From Chondrilla cf. caribensis (Eukaryota > Porifera > Demospongiae > Chondrillida > Chondrillidae), in the NCBI GenBank assembly GCA_964020155.1, contig OZ026546.1, positions 8,430,879 through 8,494,878 of the forward strand: a DNA stretch of 64,000 nt, in the 5' to 3' direction. Each line of letters begins with the position of its first letter. Within the stretch, counting starts at the first letter, position 1. Both the position numbers and the translations under genes were made by a program. Under the pieces are notes generated by a model. The model was not told the origin of the DNA. It worked only from the letters and a program-made list of their open reading frames with translations, and ran no database searches. Below are positions 1 through 11,081 of the stretch, one piece after another.

Positions 1-1298
1 GAGCATGGTTAACATCATTGGGTTTGCCACATACACAAACACTGGGCATGGCATCAGGGCGCCAGCCATACAGTAAGGCAATTGCGTCCCGGAACGCCCC
101 TTTATGTAGGGCGTATCCATGCTCCTCGATAGATAAGATTGTCAGCCATGCAGATGATCCTTTCTCTTGTGCAAGTTTCATTCCTCTCCATGTGGTTGGA
201 TTCAAGAGACTGCTGACCTTATCTGCTTCTTCTTGGAGGTTTTTCCTGTTATTCATTTTTATGTTTTTACACATATCCTCCATTTGTGTTTCGATAGCAC
301 TGTGAGATTCCTTGTCCTCCTTTCTCAAGATGTTCTTTTGCAATGGCTCGGTGATAGACTTTGATGAATGGTGGAGCTCTTTTGCCACTTTAAGGGGGTA
401 AGGCAAATAACCGTCTTTCATCATTGCTGATGTGTTTCCTCCCTAGGATCGCTGGTAACAATTCATATCTGATGGTATCCTCAATTGGCTTCAGGTGTGC
501 ACTGATGCTGTTGGTTGTACGTGCTAGATAGAGCCATCTGTTCTTCAAGCTCTGGGTGAGGGCACAATAGGCTGATTGTGGCTGGCTGGGGGCAATCTTT
601 GCAAGTGTCTTCAATTCCCGACTCCACTCTTCAACCTTCTTTGCGACAATGATTTCTTTGAATTCAGCAGTCCCTATGGTAGAGCCGAGGTATCTTTTTC
701 CAGTTGTAGTAATCTGGATGTTGGTGCCTTGGAAAAGTTGCATTGCATCATGATATAATTCTTCCTTTACAACAAGGCAAGTCTTGCTGACATTGGGAAA
801 GTAGCCAAATGCAGGTCCCCTCTCTTCAATCTTGTCCCACCATTTGCGAAGGTGTAGAAGGCTACCACCTGCTGCAGAGTCGTCCGCATACCATATTTGT
901 TGGATGTTTAAGGTAGCTTGTAGGTGTTTGATCAGGGGCAATGTACCAATAGCATACATTGCCATGGCACTGGGGTCGCCTTGGGTGAAACCTTCCTTAG
1001 ACATGATGGTCTCCCCATTAACAAAGAGAGATGGATCTGAGCGGTAAGTGTTTACCAATACAATTGCAAGACTAGGGCACACACGCATGGCGTTTGTCAG
1101 GGCAGCTTTCCTATTCAGGCTGTTGAAGGCGTTCTTTGCATCTACCATAAGCACTCCATCTGTTGTTTCTTCATTGAAGATCTCATTCAATGCATGAACT
1201 GCTGCTTCGCATCCTGAGCGCTGGCCTACACATAGTTGGGCCACAAGCCTACAGGCAGTCAAGGGTTTCAAAGGCTTTATATGGGTTGAATGGCGCAA
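1..1298 (-). pseudogene. Reverse-transcriptase relic of a retroelement, frameshifted and truncated
   Basis: Minus-strand RT fragment. In the frame 1298-390 the palm motifs are visible: VDAKNAF (residues 52-58), TQGDP (105-109) and the catalytic YADD (137-140, about 879-890). A thumb-like region follows, with KRYLGSTIG and SQPQSAYCA. The frame stops just after FALPP near 390, but the same protein continues in the next frame to position 1 (LHHSSK, QEKGSSAWL, HKGAFRDAI, VCVCGKPNDVNHA), so a frameshift separates the halves. A stop lies just upstream of 1298 and no normal start is seen, so the N-terminus is missing. The family is one I recognise from uncharacterised RT proteins common in marine invertebrate genomes; I cannot assign its order. 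The C-terminal end runs off the window. Confidence 0.8.
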
Positions 1299-2882
1299 GT
1301 CGGCCCATATAAATTCCTACTGGCAATATAAATTCGTTCGATTCATTCGATTGTCAAAGAGGGTTAGATTATAAGCTCGGGTTTCTTCAATTCTCGACGT
1401 TTCGCGTTGCTACTAGCAGATTTTAGAGGACATATGTAGAGGTATACGGGAAAGTATTTTGGTGGATTTTTCTTTATCTACCACTCGACCAAAAGACTTT
1501 GTCCGAAAATTGATTGGATCGTCCGAAAATTGATTGTTTCGGACAAGTCGTTTAACTGTTCGTATCGCAAAGATGCGCTAAGGTATAAACATCATAGTAC
1601 GTACTATTTGCTATCTTACAGAGACCTAAATAGTGCTTTTTGTTTGAAGTCCATAGCTTCAGTACTTCCCGAGATCCGAGTGTCCGAAAATTATTATTGA
1701 TTGTTTACTCTAGTATGGGAAGCTCGCGAAAATAAAATCCCAGTACGTAGAGTATATCCCAGGAGGGTTAAAATAAACCAAGGGGGGATAAAATATCCTA
1801 GTAATTTTGAACCGGGGGTTAATCTATTGGGGCTACACCAGACCATGGAGTATCTATGACCAGACCAAAATTTTCAAACATTGTGCTGAAAATTTTGGTC
1901 CACCTGAACATACAGTCCAGGACCGAAAATTTCAGAGGGGGGCAAAATTTTCAGCACAATGTTTGAAAAAATGGTCCTGGACCAAGACTTTCAGGGGAAA
2001 AATTGCTGAAAATATTGGTCCCCAGACGAAGATTTTCAGGACCAAAATTCCAGTGACAGATCCCTAGAATACTGCCTTGAGCCAGTAACTTCCAGTGTTA
2101 TTGTTCCTCTGCGCCTTACAAAGAGCGAGAATACACAAAAGTACTTGCGGAGAACATGCCCAGCCAGGGTTGCATCTTCGTACACTAGTAGCTACTCCAA
2201 CAGCGAACAAGTCTTTCCTGTTGTGTGTCCGTGAATGCAACGCTGAAACTCGAACCTACGAGACATTACTGGCTTCCTTTCCCAACGAACAACAAAGAAC
2301 CGAACTTGAATACACGGCACGCTGAACTAACACGTGGAAATAGGTACCTATTTTTCATTGTTTGTCTGTCTACTATATACGTATACCTATATATCTATCC
2401 TCATTAAGCCTAATAGGCGTTAAGTTCGCGAATGCTTTTGGAGTCGCGAAACTAAAAGCGCGAAAAGTCTCAAATCCGCCGATTCACGAAAATTTCAGCC
2501 ATTACTGATTAGGGTATAACAATGTTTACACTGTCAGATATCTATCCTGTCATCCATTTATAATAATGAAAAGTAATCAAAACAGTATTTGTTATGTCAT
2601 AGAGTATAGATTATGTTATAATGTTCAATTTAGGGACTGTCACAATTCAATAAATGGATTGAAACTACATCTTCTTCATTATATGCAATACATGCAATGT
2701 CACACCAGCCACCATGCAGCCTGCTGTAGCACATTGTGCCTTTGACATATATGTGTGCATAGTATTACATTCCTCGCATGTGTGTATACGTGCCTAATTT
2801 GCAATATGTATTCAATTTTTATTATGGTATATGACATTGTACTTATTTCATACAGAATTATGGCAAAGTGTGCTCAGGTTTT
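1299..2882. other. Non-coding spacer before receptor A
   Basis: No supported gene. It holds a foldback repeat (1861-1976) and, near 2405-2500, short runs rich in GCGAA/TTCGCG that resemble the ends of the foldback element at 39.0 kb. The rest is AT-rich with no exon-like reading frame matching any paralogue in the window. Confidence 0.5.
1861..1976. repeat. Foldback repeat, ~33-bp arms
   Basis: The arm around 1869-1896 (AATTTTCAAACATTGTGCTG...) is the reverse complement of 1944-1972, with about 47 bases between them. Further partial copies of the GGACCAAAATTTTC word follow to about 2062. This looks like a short non-autonomous element or a degenerate hairpin array. A frame stays open across it only because of the repeat. 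Confidence 0.6.
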
Positions 2883-3509
2883 ATGATTACTGTAATGATA
2901 TTGTCTTTATCAGCCCATATCAGTGAGTTTATGCATGTGTATGTTTGTGTAAATGTATATGTGTATAATAATATGTATTGTATGTGTGTGTATGTGTACT
3001 GTATGCGTGTGTGATTGTGTATTTGTGTGAGTACTTTTGTGTGTGTACGTTTGAATGTGTTTCTGTTCTCTTTCCCTCTCTTTCTCCAAGTGAGTGTGTT
3101 ACTTTATACATCTATGTGTGTATGTACATTCAATTTAAATACTGTGCATACATTCCATGATTCTTTTCCTTACAGGTCACGCTCAACTCAACATCTCCAC
3201 GTCCACTCCTACTCCATGTTATGGAGATGTAGTGACTCTAGTGTGTCACCATCCTGAACTGGCTACCAACCATTCCAAGTACTTCACTACAGTACCAGAA
3301 TGGAGGGAGAGTGGTGAAACGATCCCTCCTCTATCCAATACTGAGACATCAGGAGACCTAACATATACAACTCACAAGATCAACATTACGTATACAACAG
3401 ATCAATTCAAAGGCAGGTCACTCAACTACAAATGTTTTCTAATATTGGATAAAAATGGACTTCCAGGAAAATAAGGAAAGTAGTGAAAATATCACCGTGG
3501 ATCCTGTTG
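2883..3509 (+). pseudogene. Receptor A, signal-peptide exon and frameshifted Ig1 exon
   Basis: A candidate signal-peptide exon (2883-2922, MITVMILSLSAHI) ends in phase 1 at a GTGAGT donor. The Ig1 exon (3176-3509) begins at an AG|GT acceptor and carries the family framework TPTPCYGDVVTLVCHHPEL and the F-strand Cys (LNYKCFLIL). Intact paralogous Ig1 exons are 342, 351, 354 or 357 nt, all multiples of three. This one is 334 nt and meets an in-frame TAA at 3472-3474. The normal ending (ENITVDPVG, then GTGAGT) is still present in another frame. The copy is therefore broken by a small indel, unless a splice event removes it. The signal peptide is short and less certain than the Ig exon. Confidence 0.7.
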
Positions 3510-4832
3510 GTGAGTGGTCGTGCATGCAAAAGTAATAGAAGTTCAAAGTAATGTTAGTGGGTGTTTTTCGGTAAAAATAGTCAGGAAGGGTTATGTCATT
3601 CTCTTATGAGATTGTGTCACATATTAGAACTGTATTACAGTGTATTTGTGCATTTGAACTGTACACAGGATACAGCTGAATGTATGCCTCATGATCAAAT
3701 ATTACTGCACTACGCACTAGGAGTAGCCCACCTATAAGAACCCTTAATCATAACTGACTATAGGAAATACTGTATAGGTGTACATACACAATATGTACCC
3801 TAGATAGTATGTGTGAATTGAATGGTAAGTTTGCTTTTACTCACCAGCTCAAAAACTACAGTGATTTCAGTATTTTCATACTTGTGTACCTGGGAGTGCA
3901 GTTATTTTCAGTACGTGGGCCACTGCAAAGACTAGATTTACGCATAGGTGATGATCACTGGGTTTCACCCCAACCAACCTGCTACACTAGTGTCAGTGTC
4001 TCAGTAGGGTGGGGGAACGAAGTCCCATTTGTGGCAACCCATTAATTGTCCTTGTGTGTACTTGTATATGTGCGTGCTTTTGAAAGTCTGTACTAACTCG
4101 GTAAAATATGAACACATATCTGTACATGCATACATGTATAATGGAACCACTCCACTCTTTATGGACAGTATTGTAGCATTGATTCTGCTTCAAGGATATG
4201 ATATCACATACGTACGAATGTAAGTACAGTACATACAGTATACATGTACATCATACATGTATAGTACATACTGTACATACATATGTAGGTACGTATATAC
4301 AACAAAGTACATATTCTGGCTGACTAAAGTGGATACTTCAATTCTAACAACATCTATTCAGTATGTATCAACATTACAAAATGGCTGCCATTTGATATTT
4401 ATGTTGTATTCACTGATAACAGACCCATGGAGTCAAGTGCCTGTATTCCTGCTGTAGTGACCAGCAGGCCAACAAGGTGTCTGTGTGGCCTATACTGGAT
4501 GGATCAGACATGTACACATATCCGGCTACATTGGCCGTGGTATACTATACCATATTCTCTTCTGAAGACCCCCATCCAGTGCTCATAGCTTACCTCCATA
4601 GCACCACACACAACAGATGACTGTTCTCTGTAATTACTCCAAATGCCTCTATTTTCGTCATACTTGTCAGTAGCAACAATTCCATTGTTACACTATGGGA
4701 TATTGTTTACTGTGCATTCACACTCTAATTGAGTAATTAAGCATGTGACAGCCTCACTGAGATAACATACTAGTACTGTACGTACCAGTGCACTGTTGTC
4801 ATGTACATACTAGTGTACTGTTGACATGTATG

Positions 4833-5302
4833 TACAGTGGTACCTGTTTTGAGAGACCACTGTCACGAGCGACCACCTCTTTTGAAAGACCACTTTTTCA
4901 CGCACCGACTTCTAGTAATACATTTTTACCTTTAAAGAGCGACCACCTGTAAAACGCGACCAGCGACCAGGGTATTTGATCGAAAATGTAACAAATTTAC
5001 CTGCTACGAGCGACCTTTCTGAGTTTAATCAGTGCAGAATTTAGTGGGACAGTTTTGATCCTTTCTTCCAGTTATCCTCATTCAGATCCAACAATAGTTG
5101 GGAATAAACCAAGTCTCGCATCGCCTGCAGGACCCGCTTCTCGCCTCCATTTTTTAATGCTGACATCATTAGGTTCTAGCCGACCTTGGTGTATTGGGTG
5201 TAATGATCATTTATGGCCAACCTTTGATGAGAGACCACCTGTCTTGAGAGACCACTTTTTTGTGAACCAAGGGGTGGTCTCTCAAAACAGGTATCACTGT
5301 AC
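4833..5302. mobile_element. MITE, 470 bp, TIR CAGTGGTACCTGTTTTGAGA, TA target
   Basis: The left end CAGTGGTACCTGTTTTGAGA (from 4835) is repeated inverted at the right end (TCTCAAAACAGGTATCACTG, ending 5299), flanked by TA on both sides. Internal sequence repeats GACCACCT/GAGAGACCAC words and has no transposase. TA target and CAGTG-type ends suggest a Tc1/mariner-like non-autonomous family. It lies in the gap between the Ig1 exon and the relic tail exon of receptor A. Confidence 0.75.
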
Positions 5303-5765
5303 TAGTGTACTGCTCACATGTACATATGTACATGGTTCTGTTCCAGTGTGTTCTGCACACCTGAAGCTGCTATTGTGTAGGGTGTACGTATGGGATCACT
5401 TGTGGTACAGGGTGTATGGGATCACTTGTGTACATTTATCATTTGTAGTATGTGTAGGGTGTGTGAAGTGCTTGTTTCAACATACACTACTTGTACTGTC
5501 AGAATTATGTGGTGTCAACCCATACCCTCACTTCTGGTAGTAGAGTGTTGGGAGAGTGTGCTTATGTACTTTACTTACGTATGTTGGTTATGTAGACTCT
5601 TGAATGCCTCATCTAATGCACACACACACAGAGGCTCCCCTCATCTTTAGTGTGGTATTCTTAAATTGGAAGGGGAAGAGTGATAAAGGTTGAAGATGTA
5701 CATATTCTTTATGTACATATGCATCTGTGTTATGTTAGCATGGTGTCAATTCCACCTTCTTGTAG

Positions 5766-5860
5766 AAGCTGGTAGTGTTGAAGTTAACAGTGATATTCCA
5801 ATGACAACCAATCCCAGCTACATGGAGACCACTCTGTCCACCCCACAGCCCCCACCATGA
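5766..5860 (+). pseudogene. Relic short-tail terminal exon of receptor A
   Basis: An acceptor TTGTAG is followed by a phase-1 exon reading AGSVEVNSDIPMTTNPSY, then METTLSTPQPPP and a TGA stop. It matches the last exon of receptor H (52193-52299), which reads SDNDVPMTTNPSYMSTTLS. The NPSY tyrosine motif is kept. I found none of the FN3, Ig2, FN3 or TM exons that should precede it between 3510 and 5765. It looks like the remnant of a deleted proximal cassette, and it shows that locus A once had the same two-cassette layout as F+G and H+I. Confidence 0.7.
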
Positions 5861-6484
5861 CTCCACCCACCTATGAAAATGTGTAGAATACTCCACAATA
5901 CTTACCAGAAATCCTGTGTTGTTGTTATTGTTGTTGTTGTTGTTGTTTTTAGTATAGTTTAAATTGTATGCATGTAAGATGGAAATGTATTGTCTTCATT
6001 TAAAGATTTCATAGTCAGCAGCTAGTCACGTGTGTTGATGTCCCTGCTAAGAGGATGAGTATGAATGGAATAATCTACACACTTGAACATACAGACTAAT
6101 GCTCCATGTAGATGCAATAGTTCCCTATCTGTATGCATACGTACATATGTCCGATGTGTGTATACACTGCACTCAATCAGGTAACTTAAAGAGGAACACT
6201 CATATTGAACATGTTCCCCTTCAACAGAGCCAGGTCCATGTGGACATCTTAGTGGACCAGCATCTCTCGGGTTTTCCTTCCTTCATTTTCAGTGCCAGTT
6301 TGCATTACAACAGATCTACAATATTTGTGTCCCCCTTTGTATTCTTATGTATTCTTGTTTGTGATGTGTGCTCTTTTTGTATACCTTGCATATATTATGT
6401 ACATACGTATTATCCATGTGCGTGCACATGCTCACAGATATGTATGTTACATGTACATTTGTTACTCTCTTTATTGTTGCTCAG

Positions 6485-9400
6485 ACCCAAGGCCACCCTC
6501 CATTTTTGAAGTAGTGAGTAATGAGAACAATATCACTATAATGGGGAATTATTCTTCTGGAAAATGTTACGGTCAAGAAGACAGTCGATTTGAGTACAGC
6601 TTTGAATTCAATGTCAATAGCATGGGCCAAGGTTCAGCCAATGTGTCATCACTAAACTACACCTTCCCTGCCAGACGTGGAGAAAATTACACTATATCTG
6701 TCACTGCCATTGTGACAGTGAATGGAGTTCAGTTGAAGAGTCAGCCATTTTCATTTTCAATGATAGCTGGTGAGGAATTTAGAATGAATATTCATTGTTG
6801 GCCTATCCCATTCACTCGTGTGTGTGTCCCTTCATAGGTGAACCCTCAACTGTGTGCCAAAATGTGACATCACGCTATAACGAGCCTTTTGTTCTAACAT
6901 GTAATATTACAACAGGCGATGAACCTGATAAATGGAGGATTAATGGGAGCATAATTACAAAATCCGACAAGAATTACATTATTGAAGGATCTAAAATGAA
7001 TATTCACAATGTTGAGGCAGCCATATTTTGGAACAGGGCCACTAGATTTGAGTGTTCTGTTTCAGAGGGTGGTGTTACTTTTACAGGATCACCGTACATA
7101 TTGGATCCAGAAGGTAAGCGGTTGTGTTGGACGAAGAATAGGTGGGTGGGTATAATGAGAATGTGTACCTATTTGTCTACAGATATCCTTATTCAGCTTG
7201 TAAAATCTTTACTGATTTTGATTTTCTCTCTAGAAATCCTCTTTGTTCCAAATTTGCTGTCCAATTCATCGACACCAACAGCTATTTCCATAACATGGGA
7301 GGATTTGTCTGTTTACTTTAATGTTGGCTCCTTCAACTACAGTTTGAGGTGGAGAGTGAATGGAACTGTTGAGTGGCTTCAGTCTACATGGGAGGAGATT
7401 AGGAATCCAAACTTCACTATCTCCGAACTAAAATCCAATATGCCATATGAGATACTCCTGACTGTGTCGAATAATTCAGTCTCCGTAAACAGAACATTCA
7501 TTTTGAGCACTGCAGGTAAGACAAGTACAGATAGATATATACAACCTTTATTTCCCTCTTTTGTTCATGCTTTGTATACGTATGTATGTACGTACTGTGT
7601 GTCTCCCTTTGCGAACATGTGTATACACGCGTATAGTGAATGTCTCTAAGGTGGAATTAAATCCTCACCTTTGTATTGGAGTCCTAAATTCAGAAAATGT
7701 GAAGTATGAAAACCTTGTTGAATCTTGAAATGGACACTGGATCCTATGTCAATGCACTATTGAGATTATATGATAATCTTCAGTGTGTTCCATATCCATC
7801 ATACGTATGTCCTGTATTCATTGGATAGGACTTACACTGTATTATGTATACTTATCCTCTGGGTGGGAATGTTTCAATGCACCAATGTAAATGGGCATGT
7901 ATCCATAATATTTCATTGCAGTTTTGTGTAGTTCTAGTTCATTAAGCATAATAAAACATCTCCTCACCATCCCAGACTGTCCAGGCTATGTATGTGCCTT
8001 CTGCATAACTATATCAACATTTGCATGAATTTCCATCAATGTACAGATTTTCTTGACATATGTACTCAAGTACCATGCCAGACTGTCCAGGTTTTGTTCC
8101 TTTTGCATAATTGTATCCGCATTTGAGTATGTAAATACGTACGTAGGTGCAGAATTTTGTTCACGGACTTTCTTATCTTTGTTAGCTGCTATACAAAAAA
8201 AAACTGAGCCAGTGAACACTATTGCCATTGGTGCTGGTGCTGCCGTTGGTGTATTTGCCACAATCCTTATTTGTGCAGTTATCATTTTGACTACTTGTGT
8301 GGTCCTGAAGTACAGAATATTCAGAAGATGTAACACTATCTTTATTACGGTGAGTACGTTAATAGTAACTTAATGGCACTGTATGTACATGTATCCTCTA
8401 CTTTACACTGTTGTTCATTTGCTTGTGTGTTTATACCTTCATGGAATTGAGAATTCCTCCTTGGATCTTTGGGCATCACAAATTCTTCTAAGGGTCCACT
8501 CCAATAAGATGCCTCAGTTTCCATTTTGTCATTTTATTTATATCAATAGACGTTAAGTATTGCAACATCCTCTTGGGGTCACAGAGGTCAAAGGTTACTG
8601 GTTCATGCAGTCTTGTACACAGCAGCATAGGAAAATATAGCCAAGAAACACAATTTCATTATTGGACAATATCCTCATAGCTACGTAGTAACCTGATGAG
8701 AGGCTAACAATATTACTGAGCAATAAAAACCTTCCCATGGGAATTTCTATAAGTATATATCCTTATAGGAAGAGCCAAAACTTTTATCATTATCAATGAG
8801 CTAGAAAGGAAGTTAAATGTAGCGGAGTTTCACAAGTAATTTGAGTTGGAAAAACTCGCAGGCACCTCTTTCAGTTTCAAAACAACCTTTTCTGAAGATA
8901 CAGTATTAAGTTTGGCAAAGCTTTTGCACTTGAATTCTAGTCCAATGTCTAATTAGAAGTTCATCTTCACCACAACATTCAGTTGATCTCACCTGTCATT
9001 GTTTATCCTGTGATTTGTCATTGTCTATTCACAGTATTTATCAGTATTATGTTATATGTGAACTATAGCCTTCCTTGAGAATATTTTGAAATTTGAGCAT
9101 TTCTCATTGTTTCTTCAGAAGTCAAGACATGAATCAATATCACATGATACCTTGGAGAGAGGGGTTTCTCCACAAGGTGTACGATTAATCAAGGATCAGT
9201 CACAGACAGCTTCTCAGAGAACATGCGAATATGCAGATCTTGACTTTACGGATGATCGTCCAGGTCCTACTCTGTCTCAGGAGAAAGTGACTTATACCGA
9301 AGTGGGAAATAAGCCTGTAAGTGTGTGTTTGTGTAATGTTTCAAGTTTGTTGTTTGTAATCTTAGAAAATTATATGGTACTGAATAGCTAGGGTTAAAAC

Positions 9401-9617
9401 AGTCCTGGGTAATCGCACACATCCACAACCTACGTACATCATTGTTCCTGTACATGTTTTGTGGGTGGTGCATGTTCTTGTCTTTGACCTTCAATCACAA
9501 CAGAGTACATGTATTGTTTTTTTCTGTGTACACCCTTATTCACTTTAGATCAAGGATGTTGATCCTCTTCCAGAATTGCCTCCTAAGCAGGACCAACAGC
9601 AGAGTGAGATGACATAG
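6485..9617 (+). CDS. Receptor A distal cassette: FN3-Ig-FN3-TM-ITIM tail, no signal exon of its own
   Basis: Exons by splice site and phase: FN3 6485-6769, Ig 6838-7113, FN3 7234-7515, TM 8186-8349, tail-1 9119-9316, tail-2 9549-9617 (about 424 residues). Extracellular exons are phase 1-1; the TM exon ends in phase 0. The TM lies in IAIGAGAAVGVFATILICA... followed by basic KYRIFRR. Tail-1 has CEYADLDF and, 21 residues later, VTYTEV, a consensus ITIM. Tail-2 ends SEMT then TAG, but holds the internal donor A|GTGAGA (9603/9604) used by its paralogues. Intron 4 contains no other exon I could recognise. Its only possible head is the frameshifted Ig1 at 3176, so the product may be non-functional, or may use an unseen start. 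Role inferred: inhibitory-type surface receptor. Confidence 0.75.
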
Positions 9618-11081
9618 TGTACATACACATCAATTGACCTTGTAATATGAGTATAGTAAGGTTTGAGTGGATGTAGTCCACTGTGTGTATGTCAGTAATG
9701 AGTGGATGTAGTCCACTGTGTGTACGTCAGTAGTGAGTGGATGTAGTCCACTGTGTGTACATCAGTAGTGAGTGGATGTAGTCTACTGTGTGTACATCAG
9801 TAGTGAGTGGATGTAGTCTACTGTGTGTACGTCAGTACCGAGTGGATGTAGTCCACTGTGTGTACATCAGTAGTGAGTGGATGTAGTCTACTGTGTGTAC
9901 GTCAGTAGTGAGTGGATGTAGTCTACTGTGTGTACGTCAGTAGTGAGTGGATGTAGTCTACTGTGTGTACGTCAGTAGTTAGTGGATGTAGTCTACTGTG
10001 TGTACGTCAGTAGTGAGTGGATGTAGTCTACTGTGTGTACCGTTCATGTTTTTTTGTCCTTTCTTCAGTGTCTTCTTTAATCCGAGTGACAACATTGTAA
10101 CGGCAAGCAAACATAAGTAAGTTACTTGTATGCAAACACCAGTGGAAATATGTATAATTACATTTTTGTATGTATGTATCATCCTAGATCAAGGTGTCTT
10201 GTCTGAATTCAACCCCCAGCATACACACTTCATACTGGAGTATTGATAAGTACACAATATAAATGCGCATATTTGTATATACACATTTTTTATACTTTGT
10301 ACATTTTCTATTTTGTATACTTTTTACCAGCATGTATCAACTTCAGGTTATTTTTGTAGTTTGCTATATGGAAATTTGCTGCTGAAATTGCCATATTAAT
10401 AATTGTTTGCTTGCAATTGATGAAAACGTCTTACTTACATCTTGTGCATGTTCACTGTAGTGCTGAATATCCATATAGCATGTCGGCATGGGAACATGAT
10501 TCAATCGTGTCTCACTATTGTATGATTACCATCTGTTGCCTGTGTTATTGCATCAAGTGCACACATGTTTACATCTGTAGTTTGTGTTATGGCATCAAGT
10601 GCACACATGTTTACATCTGTAGTTTGTGTTATGGCATCAAGTCCACACAGTGTGAGAGGTCCTCAAGTATCTGTTGTTCACACTCTTCCATTTCATACAC
10701 AATTTAATGTAAATACATAGGCTATTGTGTTGTAGTGTTTACTAGTTACAACCATGAGTAGTCACCATAATATGTGTGCCACAGTTTGTTAATATGTTAT
10801 CACAATAGTGTAATCATATACATAAATGTAATATGAAGCTTAAGCTTCTGACAACTTGTACATTACTGCAAACTAGTACCAAAATATGCATTGAGCTAGT
10901 AGTATGTCACAATATTAATATTCCGACCATAGTATTATACACAATGATAGTGGCGTGCATATTATAATAATTATTATATATCCGGAATTTGCGCCATTTT
11001 GTTATGGTTGTGCAATACTTGACGCGTCGCTCTTGATAAATATCGCGCTACTTCGTAGCTGTTACAGTGTACTGCGAAGCA
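9618..11081. other. Intergenic A-B: minisatellite and duplicated flank
   Basis: Starts with the 35-bp minisatellite (9665-10041). From about 10045 it matches the flank of receptor D (21845 onward) at high identity, up to the first exon of B/C. Around 10272-10285 (ATTTGTATATACAC) it preserves the empty site of the MITE found at 22082. Three tandem copies of a ~50-bp word (TTTGTGTTATGGCATCAAGT) lie at about 10535-10650. No coding exon is supported. Confidence 0.6.
9665..10041. repeat. 35-bp minisatellite, ~11 copies
   Basis: The unit begins GAGTGGATGTAGTCYACTGT and continues GTGTACRTCAGTAGT; the first two copies start at 9665 and 9700. Units differ by one or two transitions. The same unit forms a longer array after receptor D (21151-21848), so the array was carried by the segmental duplication and then changed in copy number. 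Confidence 0.9.
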
